A DNA stretch of 51,254 nucleotides from DASYTH01 sp035762905 (GTDB lineage: Bacteria; Actinomycetota; Actinomycetes; Mycobacteriales; Pseudonocardiaceae). Location of the stretch: NCBI RefSeq assembly GCF_035762905.1, contig NZ_DASUCC010000025.1, positions 1 to 51,254 on the forward strand, read 5' to 3'. The translations under genes were made by a program, and so were the position numbers. This document shows, one piece after another, positions 43,401-50,846 of the stretch (its first letter is position 1; every line of letters begins with the position of its first letter). The notes beneath the pieces were generated by a model. It saw only the letters and a program-made list of their open reading frames with translations, did not search any database and was not told where the DNA came from.

Positions 43401-44105
43401 ATGAACCACGACGTGTCCCGGTCGACACCGCCCCGCCGCACGCGCCGGATCGTGCTCCTCGGCCTGGCGATCCTCGGCGTCGCGAGCGCCGTGTTCGTCG
43501 TGCGGCGGCCGCTCATGATGTCCGCTTCGACGTGCATGGCCGGGCGGTGGCACGGCTGCTTCGACACGTTCAACGGCGTGGTGTTCATCACGTTGGTCAC
43601 GCTGCCGTTGGCCGCCCTGGTGGTGTGGGCGCTGGCCCGCCGCCGGCGTGCCGCGGGCGGCACATCGGCGTGGCGGATGTCGCTGGCCGAGGTGGGCATG
43701 GTCTACGGGACGGTGCCGTTCCTGTGGATGATCATGATGCCGGGTTCCGGGGCCGGCACCGTCCCCGGCCGGGTGAGCCTGGTACCGCTGCGGGACCTGC
43801 TCGTGATGGGCCCAGTCGGGATCGCCGGCAACCTGCTGGTCTTCGCGGCGCTGGGGTTCTTCGGCCCGATACGGTTCGCGGCGCTGGCCTCCGTGCCGCG
43901 GATCCTGGCGCTCGCCGCGGGCTGCTCGGTCCTGGTCGAAACCGCACAGTACGTTCTGCGACTGGACCGAGTGTCCTCGGTGGACGACGTACTGGTCAAC
44001 GCCGCCGGCGCCGTGCTGGCCGCGTTGGCGTCGCGCCGCTGGTGGCGCACCACGGCCCAAACGCCCTCGGACCAGCCTCACCCCGCACCGGCACCGCGAG
44101 GCTGA
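43401..44105 (+). CDS. VanZ-family membrane protein
   Basis: 234-aa protein with about five hydrophobic helices and the VanZ-like core: VPLRDLLVMGPVGIAGNLLVFAALGFFGP, then ILALAAGCSVLVETAQYVLRLDRVSSVDDVLVNAAGAVLAAL, with the conserved Glu-Gln and Asp-Asp-Asn. VanZ proteins contribute to low-level teicoplanin or envelope-peptide resistance in some bacteria. Start ATG 43401 (MNHDVSRS) follows GGAGG by only one base, so GTG 43413 may be used. The 43138-43400 region upstream contains a hydrophobic in-frame stretch (LSVLVAAVHVVTWVGVLIGG), probably a relic. Confidence 0.8.
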   Translation: MNHDVSRSTPPRRTRRIVLLGLAILGVASAVFVVRRPLMMSASTCMAGRWHGCFDTFNGVVFITLVTLPLAALVVWALARRRRAAGGTSAWRMSLAEVGMVYGTVPFLWMIMMPGSGAGTVPGRVSLVPLRDLLVMGPVGIAGNLLVFAALGFFGPIRFAALASVPRILALAAGCSVLVETAQYVLRLDRVSSVDDVLVNAAGAVLAALASRRWWRTTAQTPSDQPHPAPAPRG

Positions 44106-44164
44106 GCAGCGCGTCCGGTGTGCACAGTCATACACTGCGCGGGCGGTGGACGGGAGGGGTAGGC

Positions 44165-44974
44165 ATGGTCAGTGAAAACGCCGCGAGGCTGGCGGTTCTC
44201 ATCGATGCGGACAATGCCCAGCCGTCGATCACCGAGGGACTGCTGGCCGAGGTGGCCAAGTACGGCACCGCGCATGTCAAGCGTGCCTATGGGGACTGGA
44301 CCGGCACGAGCCTGCGGGGCTGGAAGGATCAGCTGCTGGCCCAGTCGATCCAGCCGATCCAACAGTTCGCCTACACCAGCGGCAAGAACGCCACGGACGC
44401 GGCGATGGTGATCGACGCGATGGATCTGTTGTACTCGGATCGGTTCGACGGGTTCTGCATCGTCTCGAGCGACAGCGACTTCACCCGGCTGGCGGCGCGG
44501 CTGCGCGAGTCCGGCCTGACGGTGTATGGGTTCGGCGAACGCAAGACGCCCAAGCCGTTCGTCGCGGCCTGCGACAAGTTCATCTACGTGGAGAACCTCA
44601 CCTACCCAGAGGATCCGGTCGCCGCGCCGGACGAGACACCGAGGTCGAAGCCGGCTGTATCGGCCGCGCAACTCAAGCGGGACAGCGCGTTGCTCAACCA
44701 GCTGCGCAACGCGATCGAAGGGGCCTCGGACGAGGACGGTTGGGCGCCGCTGGGCTCGGTGGGTCACATCATCACCAACCAGCAGCCCGACTTCGACTCC
44801 CGCAGCTACGGATACGCCAAGCTCAGCGACCTGCTCGCGGCGACAACGCTGTTCGAACTGGACCGCCGCAGCCCCGGCGACGGCAAACCCGCAATCGTTT
44901 ACGCCCGGGACAAGCGGCGCCGTTCCGCCAAGCCCGGCCGAACTACCCCAACCGGTAGATCAACCTCTCGATGA
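44165..44974 (+). CDS. NYN-domain RNase with C-terminal LOTUS/OST-HTH domain
   Basis: 269-aa protein. The N-terminal NYN (PIN-like) nuclease domain shows LAVLIDADNAQPSI (metal-binding Asp pair at ~13-15), SGKNATDAAMVIDAMDLL and FCIVSSDSDFTRLAARLRESG with its acidic residues. The C-terminal LOTUS/OST-HTH domain is about residues 170-245 (LLNQLRNAIEGASDEDGWAPLGSVGHIITNQQPDFDSRSYGYAKLSDLL), an RNA/G-quadruplex-binding fold. The tail is basic. Likely an RNA-processing or RNA-decay enzyme. ATG 44165 with GGGAGGGG upstream. A small frame is coupled to its stop. Confidence 0.9.
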   Translation: MVSENAARLAVLIDADNAQPSITEGLLAEVAKYGTAHVKRAYGDWTGTSLRGWKDQLLAQSIQPIQQFAYTSGKNATDAAMVIDAMDLLYSDRFDGFCIVSSDSDFTRLAARLRESGLTVYGFGERKTPKPFVAACDKFIYVENLTYPEDPVAAPDETPRSKPAVSAAQLKRDSALLNQLRNAIEGASDEDGWAPLGSVGHIITNQQPDFDSRSYGYAKLSDLLAATTLFELDRRSPGDGKPAIVYARDKRRRSAKPGRTTPTGRSTSR

Positions 44975-45189
44975 CGGGGGTGTCGCCAGTACGTATCCGG
45001 TCGGCCCGACGGCCGCGGCGAGCGCCTCGGGGATGCTGCGACCTCCGGCCCGCACCTCCCAGCAGCGCCAACCCGGTCGTGCTCATGTGCACCGTGCCGC
45101 TGGACCGCGACGATCACGCTCATCCGGTGTTCTTCGCCGAGACGACGCATTGGGACGGGGAGTCGAGCCACGACCGGCTGCGGAGCTGA
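44971..45189 (+). CDS. Small hypothetical frame coupled to NYN gene
   Basis: 72-codon frame starting in an ATGA overlap with the NYN stop. The first half is Arg-rich and looks non-coding. The second half (VVLMCTVPLDRDDHAHPVFFAETTHWDGESSHDRL) has strongly G/C third positions and could be the true C-terminus of a decayed or frameshifted gene. No family recognised. Confidence 0.3.
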   Translation: MTGVSPVRIRSARRPRRAPRGCCDLRPAPPSSANPVVLMCTVPLDRDDHAHPVFFAETTHWDGESSHDRLRS

Positions 45190-45198
45190 GAGCGCCCG

Positions 45199-45939
45199 TC
45201 AGGCCGGGCCCTGCTCGGCGCGCCACCGCTCGTACTCGGGCCGGGCCTCGTCCGACAGCGGGTAGTACAGCCGCATGTCGCCGCCCTCGGCCAGCCGGAT
45301 CCGGGAGAACTCCTCCCATTCCGCATGCTCCTGAGCGACGGCCAGCAGGGTGGGTGCAAGCTTGATCGGCACCACGACCGCCCCGTCGTCGTCGGCGACG
45401 ACGATGTCGCCCGGCTCGACGAGCGTGCCACCGCACGCCACCGGCACGTTGACGGCGGTCGGGACGATGTTGGTCTGGGCGTGGAAGTTCGGCGTGGCGC
45501 CCCGGATCCACAGCCCGAGACCGAGCTGCTTGGCCTCGCCGATGTCGCGCAGGCACCCGTCGATCACCACGCCGGCGCCGCCGCGGCCCTTGAAGTAGGT
45601 CAGCATCATCTCGCCGAACACGCCGCTGCTCATGTCACCGCGCGCGTCGACGACGATCATGTCGCCGGGCTGGGCGTGGTACATGACGTGCCGGTGCAGC
45701 TGCTTCTCCGGCTCGTCGTACTCGGCTACGGGGTGAAGGTCCTCCCGCTTCGGCAGGAACTGCAGCGTCAGCGCCGGGCCGGCCACGCGCACGCCGGGGG
45801 TCACCGAAACCGGGCCTTGGATGAACGCGCTGCGGATGCCCATGCGGCTGAGCTCGGCGCTGGCCGTTGCGCTGCCGATGGCCCCGAGGGCCGCACTGAG
45901 CCCAGCAGGCGGGCGAACGATGTCGTGCGTCTCGACCAC
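45199..45939 (-). CDS. RraA-like/4-hydroxy-4-methyl-2-oxoglutarate aldolase family protein
   Basis: 246-aa member of the RraA/HMG-aldolase superfamily: GPALTLQF, GDMIVVDARGDMSSGVFGEMML, GAGVVIDGCLRDIGEAKQLGLGLWIRG and GDIVVADDDGAVVVP. The RD in DGCLRD and the Asp are the substrate/metal site of the aldolases, so this is more probably a Mg2+-dependent aldolase or oxaloacetate decarboxylase than an RNase E inhibitor. GAGGGAG precedes GTG 45939 by 8 nt. No pathway partners are adjacent. Confidence 0.88.
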   Translation of the reverse strand: MVETHDIVRPPAGLSAALGAIGSATASAELSRMGIRSAFIQGPVSVTPGVRVAGPALTLQFLPKREDLHPVAEYDEPEKQLHRHVMYHAQPGDMIVVDARGDMSSGVFGEMMLTYFKGRGGAGVVIDGCLRDIGEAKQLGLGLWIRGATPNFHAQTNIVPTAVNVPVACGGTLVEPGDIVVADDDGAVVVPIKLAPTLLAVAQEHAEWEEFSRIRLAEGGDMRLYYPLSDEARPEYERWRAEQGPA

Positions 45940-46032
45940 GCCGGTAGCTCCCTCGTCCGCGCAGACCGTAACTATCGGAGAGTTTCGATGAGATTCCGGT
46001 CCGAGCGTAGTCCGGCCATGGCCATGTGGCGG

Positions 46033-46728
46033 TCAGCCTTTCTTGAAGGCTTCGCGGCGCATCAGTTGGAACAGCGTTGGGGTGCCCTCGGTGGTGGTGA
46101 CGGCGACGGTCTTGCGGAGGAAACGGGTGTCGGAGATCTGTTCGAGCAGGCTCGCCGCGAGGTCGGCGCGGCTGGTGAAGATGCCCGGCGCTTGGTTCTC
46201 GTGTAGTGCGTAGCTGGTCACGGCGGGCGCGTCGAACAGGCCGGAGGAGCGCATGATGGTCCAGTCCAGGTCGCTGTCGCGCAGGTGTCGTTCCATGCGC
46301 CGCATGTCGGCGTAGGTGGTCTTGCCGATCGTCGCGGTGACCATGGGCTGCAGGACCCGGTTGAGTAGGAAGCCGCCGTCGGCGTGATGGTGTGGCTCGG
46401 TGGCGCTGGAGCTGACCGCGACCACCCTTTTGATGCCGTGCCGGGACATTGCGGTGGTGATGGTGCGGATGCCGTCGCTGTAGACGGTGATCGGTTTGCG
46501 GGTGAATGGCACGCCCAGCGTGGACAGCACCACGTCGGCATCCTCGATGGCGTGGTCGACGGCGGGGGCGTGGTGTACGTCGGCCGCCACGACGCGCAGG
46601 CGTTCGTGCGTGATCGGAAAGTCGGCTGGTCGGCGGGTCACGGCGGTGACGGTGTGACCGGCGGCCAGCGCCTGTTTGGTCAGCAACCGGCCGGTGGCAC
46701 CGTTGGCGCCGAAGACGGTGATCTTCAT
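46033..46728 (-). CDS. NmrA/SDR-atypical NAD(P)-binding protein
   Basis: 231-aa Rossmann protein of the NAD(P)H-binding (NmrA-like, atypical SDR) family: MKITVFGANGATGRLLTKQALAAGHTVTAVTR at the start, then ADVVLSTLG, GIKRVVAVSSSAT, and LDWTIMRSSGLFD. Such proteins act as NADPH sensors or flavin/quinone-type reductases. AAGGAG lies 8 nt before ATG 46728. It is separated by 93 bp from the RraA-like gene downstream in the same direction. Confidence 0.87.
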   Translation of the reverse strand: MKITVFGANGATGRLLTKQALAAGHTVTAVTRRPADFPITHERLRVVAADVHHAPAVDHAIEDADVVLSTLGVPFTRKPITVYSDGIRTITTAMSRHGIKRVVAVSSSATEPHHHADGGFLLNRVLQPMVTATIGKTTYADMRRMERHLRDSDLDWTIMRSSGLFDAPAVTSYALHENQAPGIFTSRADLAASLLEQISDTRFLRKTVAVTTTEGTPTLFQLMRREAFKKG

Positions 46729-46939
46729 GATCGAGCTCCTTCTGACTGGCCAGCTTGCCTGGCAGGGCGCGGCCGCTCGAGCCTCTCAAGGTCGCGATCG
46801 GCTGATGCTCGGCCGATTCGTTGATCACAAGCGAGCAGCCGGCACCAGGTGGCCGGCCCGCGACGAACCCTGTGCATGACGGTACGCCCATCCTGACACC
46901 GATTCCGGGCGCGGCAGGCAATGGATTCTTGTTCTGTGG

Positions 46940-47500
46940 CTACGGACCGGGCGCCGGCAGCACAGTGCGGCGCCCAGGGCCAAGGCGGCCGGACTGTCCA
47001 CTTCGGTCGACATGCTCGCCCCCGGCGACCCGGGAATGCTGCAGTGGATCGCCGGCGCCCTGCCACACACCGACTACCTGCTGCCCAACGACGAGCAGGT
47101 ACTCGGGTTAACCGGGGCCGAGGACCTGGTGACGGGATCTCGCGCCCTCATCGAAGCAGGAGTCGGATGCGTCGCCGTGACGCAAGGCCGCAAGGGCGCC
47201 ATCGTCGTGACCGCTGACGAGGTCATCGAGGTGCCGGCCTTCAAGATCGACGTCGTCGACACAACCGGATGCGGTGACGCGTTCTCGGCCGGGTTCGTCA
47301 TGGCCAGCACCAACGGCGCGTCGCTCACAGACGCTGCCCGGCTGCGCCACCGCTGCCCAGGTCGCGCAGGGGCTGAGCACCGAGACACCTCGTCGCCATC
47401 CTGGACGGATTCGCCCTGCAACGAATCGCCAAACCACGACCGGACGACCACGCAGTGTTCGCCCAAGCCATCCGCGTCTTCGCCAACACCTACCTGCGAC
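46940..47500 (+). pseudogene. PfkB-family sugar kinase relic
   Basis: C-terminal half of a ribokinase/PfkB kinase: AAGLSTSVDMLAPGDPGMLQWIAGALPHTDYLLPNDEQVLGLTG, VAVTQGRKGAIVV and the signature VVDTTGCGDAFSAGFVMA with the catalytic Asp. The N-terminal half and start are missing, and near 47340 the frame breaks, with the expected ATAAQVAQGLST continuing in another frame. Truncated and frameshifted, so inactive. Confidence 0.75.
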
Positions 47501-47584
47501 TCGATCAACATAGCTGACTTCCGGCCTGCCACGAAACCGCCACATCTCGTCACTATCACTGGACACCGCGTGACCCGCTCGTAG

Positions 47585-48343
47585 GAAGGGAGTGTCGAGC
47601 GTGACGATTGCCCGTGAATTGGGGCAAGGTGCGGGGGATGGGCTCACCGGTTCAGTCGGCTCGATACCGGCTCGGCGCACGGTCGTGGTTGGGCGCGGCA
47701 AAGCACCGGGCGCGCGTCAACACGTCCTGCCGATCGCCGTCGCCAGCCCGGCGTCCACGCCACAGCCCTTGGTCAACATCGCCGCGCGACCTCGTGGCAA
47801 CACCGCCATCACCGTCGGGTTCGCTTTACTAACCGACCTGATCGCACAGCTTGGCCAACCCCGATCTCTCGTTGCTGTGGATTCACCCGGGCGCCGCGGG
47901 CGAAGCGCGGCGCGATGTGCTTCGAGCCCGTGCTGCGCGGCCCGCAACCGCGGTGAACCCCAGCCTCCGAAACCATCGAGCCGTCACCACGCCGGACCCA
48001 TCAATGCTGCCCACTGGTACGCCACCCACGCCACGTCTCCGCGATCCTCGTGGTCACAGTCGGTCCACAGGATGGCAACGGCCGACATCGCCTGGCGCAG
48101 CGCCCGGTACAGGCTCGCGCGCATGGCGGCGCCTGGTCGCGCCCACCCGCCCGGTCCTGCTGCCCCTGTCCATCACCGGGATGCACACCTTGTTCGACCC
48201 CCACTCCGACCTGGCCCACGCGCTCCGCGCATCGGCCGTGGCCCGGACGGATGACCTGACAACACCCGAGGTCGATAGAACCTCGATCACCGGACTCGTC
48301 TCGGCGATCATCCGGGCCGTCGCCCGCGACCGCTGGCGTTAGG
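47585..48343 (+). other. Degenerate region with a possible C-terminal gene remnant
   Basis: No convincing complete gene. A forward frame ending at 48342 shows coding-like composition only over its last ~90 codons (RRLVAPTRPVLLPLSITGMHTLFDPHSDLAHALRAS...LVSAIIRAVARDRW), with no recognised family and no start. Other frames across 47592-48254 are Arg/Pro-rich and probably not genes. It lies next to the PfkB relic and looks like continuing decay. Confidence 0.35.
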
Positions 48344-48543
48344 CAGGGTGCCCCTACTCGCCGACATTAGTGGGCGTCGCCGCTGTTGGACGTTCGGTGC
48401 GGGTCTCCGCGTGGCGGCCAATAGACGAGGGCCGGCAGTTCACCAACTGGTCATTTGATGTTCTGCTATCGCAGTCTGTGTTTCATCAGCCACGCCGATT
48501 GGCAGGATCGGTGGGCTGACTAGCAGTACATCGAACCTGATAG

Positions 48544-48564
48544 GGATGCACATCGGGTGCATCC
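48544..48564. repeat. Perfect 8-bp inverted repeat
   Basis: GGATGCAC / GTGCATCC with a 5-nt loop, 24 bp left of the copper-operator-like site. It could be an operator half or a small terminator hairpin. Confidence 0.5.
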
Positions 48565-48588
48565 TTAGCTCCTCGGGCGGACCAGGAG

Positions 48589-48618
48589 GTACCCCCCCAT
48601 ACGGGGGACTGGGGTATC
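48589..48618. promoter_or_regulatory. CsoR/RicR-like operator without a metal gene
   Basis: The element GTACCCCCCC-ATAC-GGGGG followed by ACTGGGGTATC has the TACCCC...GGGGTA symmetry of copper-responsive CsoR-family operators. No copper ATPase, chaperone or CsoR gene is nearby, so it may be an orphan of a lost gene or may control the micro-peptides downstream. Confidence 0.35.
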
Positions 48619-48720
48619 TGTTATCCCTTCTGCGGGGTAGGCTGCACGGTGTTGCCCTGGACCCCGGTGGCGTGACCTGTGTGCGCGATGTTAGCAAACA
48701 CAGATCACGAGCCGAGGTTC

Positions 48721-48733
48721 TTTTTTTTTTTTT
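48721..48733 (+). repeat. T13 homopolymer
   Basis: Thirteen consecutive T, very unusual in such GC-rich DNA. It lies 17 bp after the CTGTGT/ACACAG repeat (48677-48703), so it might be the U-tract of an intrinsic terminator or a slippage-prone tract. Confidence 0.6.
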
Positions 48734-49064
48734 GCGTAGATGAGAGCTTCCACAGTGGCTTCGAACAATGGTAGTCCACGTTCTCCTCCGTTTGGCGAAC
48801 CACACCCGGTGCGGTCATTCCTCATGGTGTGCCAGGAAGAAGCCGGCATGCGGCCTACCCGCACCATCGTCCGGTACTGTTCGGCGCCGCCGCGCGGTGC
48901 CCTGCAATCAGGTGCCTGGCAACCAACGACACCGCGCCTCGCGATGGCATCGACAACGCGTGCTGAAACGTTGACCGCCATGCCCGGCTGACCACCGTGC
49001 CAGGGAGAGCACACTCGTCCGCACAACGCACAATAATGTTCCACCCACTACGAAGGAGCGTCTC

Positions 49065-49181
49065 ATGGGAATCGTCATCATCGGCGGTCTGATCGACTCC
49101 GTCCTCGGCATCGTCAACGGCGCCGTGGTGGCCATCACCAGCGCCGCCAGCGCGGTCATCCTGCCCCTGCTCCCCATTTAG
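49065..49181 (+). CDS. Hydrophobic micro-peptide 1 (38 aa)
   Basis: A 38-aa peptide, MGIVIIGGLIDSVLGIVNG followed by AVVAITSAASAVILPLLPI. It has one charged residue (Asp11) and no basic residue. Gly, Asp, Asn, Ser and Thr recur every 3-4 residues, giving a small/polar stripe on a hydrophobic helix, suited to membrane insertion and self-association. GAAGGAG lies 6 nt before ATG. The adjacent gene encodes a clear paralogue, which argues strongly that both are real. Family unknown to me; candidates are a membrane-active toxin, a bacteriocin-like or surfactant peptide, or a small membrane regulator. Confidence 0.75.
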   Translation: MGIVIIGGLIDSVLGIVNGAVVAITSAASAVILPLLPI

Positions 49182-49226
49182 AGCACCAGACCCTTGGAGG
49201 ACCTAGCAGTAAAGGAGAACCTCGTC

Positions 49227-49331
49227 ATGGGAATCGTCATCTTCGGTGGTCTGATCGACTCTGTCATCGGCATCGTCACCGGTACCGTGTTCGGCATTGT
49301 CGGTGCCGTCAGCGCCCTGCTTCCCATTTAG
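49227..49331 (+). CDS. Hydrophobic micro-peptide 2 (34 aa), paralogue
   Basis: 34-aa paralogue of the peptide 45 bp upstream: MGIVIFGGLIDSVIGIVTG then TVFGIVGAVSALLPI. Identical positions include MGIVI, GGLIDSV, GIV and the LLPI or LPI end; four residues are deleted in the middle. Asp11 is again the only charge. AAAGGAG is 9 nt upstream of ATG. Substitutions are conservative and many differ at third positions, indicating protein-level selection. A strong hairpin follows 15 nt after the stop, so the pair is a compact two-gene transcript. Confidence 0.75.
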   Translation: MGIVIFGGLIDSVIGIVTGTVFGIVGAVSALLPI

Positions 49332-49346
49332 CACCAGAGCTGGATT

Positions 49347-49390
49347 GGCACGACCCTCGTCCGGCCGGACCGGCCGGCGGGAGTCGTGCC
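49347..49390 (+). terminator. Strong terminator hairpin after the micro-peptides
   Basis: Outer stem GGCACGAC / GTCGTGCC (49347-49354 with 49383-49390) and inner stem CCGGCCGG / CCGGCCGG (49361-49368 with 49370-49377) around a single A. No T-tract follows. It separates the micro-peptide unit from the LysR gene. Confidence 0.75.
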
Positions 49391-49477
49391 CCGCCGCTGC
49401 CCCCGCCCTGCCGTCTGCACCGTGCCGAGAGCGGTTCGTGCCGGTGTGGGTGCCTTTGTGGGACGAGGGAGGAGCCC

Positions 49478-50380
49478 GTGGAGTTACGCCAGTTGCGCTA
49501 CTTCCTGACGGTGGCTGAGGAGCTGCATTTCGGGCGGGCGGCGGAGCGGGAGCACATCGCTCAGCCGGCGTTGAGTCAGCAGATCAGGCGGCTGGAGCAC
49601 GAGTTGGGGGTTGAGGTCTTCGACCGCACCAGTCGTCGGGTGCGGTTGACCGAGCCGGGCCGTCTGCTGGTGGGTTTGGCCCGGGGCATCCTCGACCGGG
49701 CTGATGACGCCATCGTGCTGGTGCGTCAGGCGGGCTGTGGTAAGGAGGGTCGGCTTCGGCTGGCCTATGCCAACGGGTCCGATCGTGGCGCGCCGGCGGT
49801 CGTGGTGGATCGGTTCCGGGCCGAGTGTCCCCGTGTTGAGCTGACCCTGTCGACGCAGTACGACGAGGCGTGCCGGGTGCAGTTGCGGGAGGGGGTCATC
49901 GACGCCGCGTTCTTCTGGATGCCGCTGGGCGACTTCGACGATCTGGCCTGGCTGCGGGTCGCCTCCGAGCCGCTGGTGGTCGCCGCGGCCGAGCGCAACC
50001 GCCTGGCCACGCTGGCCGCGGTCACCGCCGAGCAGGTCGCCGCCGAGCCGCTGGTGTGGTTCGCCCGGCACTGGTCGCCCGGTTCCTGGGACACCATCAT
50101 CGCCTCGGTGTTCGGCCGCAACGGCCACCGCCCGAACGTGGTCACCGAGGAGGTCAGCCAGGAGGGCATGGTGCGCGGCGTGCTGGCCGCCGCCGGCGTC
50201 ACCATCGTCACCGCCAGCACCGCCGGTCAGCTGCGCGTGCCAGGCGTCGTCTACCGCCCCTTCGTCGAGCCGACCCCCATGCTCGACGTCGGGCTGGCCT
50301 GGCGGGCCGGCGACAACTCCCCGGTGCTCAAAGCGCTGATCCAGATCGCCCATCAGCTCGCGCGGACCGCGCCCAGCTAG
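49478..50380 (+). CDS. LysR-family transcriptional regulator
   Basis: 300-aa LTTR. N-terminal winged HTH: MELRQLRYFLTVAEELHFGRAAEREHIAQPALSQQIRRLEHELGVEVFDRTSRRVRLTEPG. The periplasmic-binding-like effector domain is residues ~90-295 (GRLRLAYANGSDRGAPAVVVDRF, REGVIDAAFFW). GAGGGAGGAG precedes GTG 49478. It sits directly after the micro-peptide terminator. LysR proteins usually act on a divergent neighbour, but here no divergent gene is present; the nearest targets are the peptides or its own promoter. Confidence 0.93.
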   Translation: MELRQLRYFLTVAEELHFGRAAEREHIAQPALSQQIRRLEHELGVEVFDRTSRRVRLTEPGRLLVGLARGILDRADDAIVLVRQAGCGKEGRLRLAYANGSDRGAPAVVVDRFRAECPRVELTLSTQYDEACRVQLREGVIDAAFFWMPLGDFDDLAWLRVASEPLVVAAAERNRLATLAAVTAEQVAAEPLVWFARHWSPGSWDTIIASVFGRNGHRPNVVTEEVSQEGMVRGVLAAAGVTIVTASTAGQLRVPGVVYRPFVEPTPMLDVGLAWRAGDNSPVLKALIQIAHQLARTAPS

Positions 50381-50461
50381 CGCATCGATCGATACGGCAT
50401 TGGCCATTGTCCGGTGTCCCACCCGGTCCCATGCTCAACGGGAGGGCGGGAGCTGGTGCAC

Positions 50462-50707
50462 ATGGGCGAATCGAGGAACCACCCGGTCGCGGGGGTAGAC
50501 CTCGCTTGCTGCGAGGAGTGCCTGGCCGGTGGCGTCGACGGCGTGATCCTGCGGATCTGTGCCAGTTGTGGTCACGTCGGCTGCGCGGAAGGCTCGCCCA
50601 ACGACCACGCCGCCGAGCACTACGCCGAGACCGACCATCCCATCGCCACCGTCATCGGGTCCGAACGGATGTCTGGTTGGTCCTACCCCGACGCGCGGCC
50701 GGTCTAA
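50462..50707 (+). CDS. UBP-type zinc-finger protein
   Basis: 81-aa protein with the UBP (ubiquitin-protease-type) zinc finger: CCEECLAGGVDGVILRICASCGHVGCAEGSPNDHAAEHYAETDHPIATVI, giving the Cys/His set CxxC...CxxC...C...H...H. Small stand-alone UBP fingers are frequent in actinobacteria, often near transport or redox genes, without a known role. ATG 50462 with GGGAG 9 nt upstream is preferred; in-frame GTG codons at 50456 and 50414 are possible. Confidence 0.85.
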   Translation: MGESRNHPVAGVDLACCEECLAGGVDGVILRICASCGHVGCAEGSPNDHAAEHYAETDHPIATVIGSERMSGWSYPDARPV

Positions 50708-50730
50708 ACCACGATGTCGAGTGCCGATCC

Positions 50731-50744
50731 GTCTCGATCGAGAC
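50731..50744. promoter_or_regulatory. Perfect 14-bp palindrome before the RTX-like gene
   Basis: GTCTCGATCGAGAC, a perfect palindrome 24 bp after the zinc-finger stop and ~100 bp before the RTX-like start, just upstream of a TTGACC hexamer (50749-50754). It may be an operator or a short terminator stem. Confidence 0.4.
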
Positions 50745-50846
50745 AGGGTTGACCATCGTCAGCACCGCGCCTGCCGTGGTCTGCTCCGTAGTGGACGCAC
50801 CCCGTCGGACTTTCCGAGGATTCGGTGCGACTCCAAAGGAGACATC

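Larger units (their letters stand above)
48344..49064. other. Gene-poor regulatory-looking stretch
   Basis: About 720 bp without a supportable gene. It contains an 8-bp hairpin (48544-48564), a copper-operator-like palindrome (48589-48618), a short repeat CTGTGT/ACACAG (48677-48703), a T13 run (48721-48733) and, at the right end, the leader of the micro-peptide operon (an AATAAT -10-like hexamer near 49032). Confidence 0.45.
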
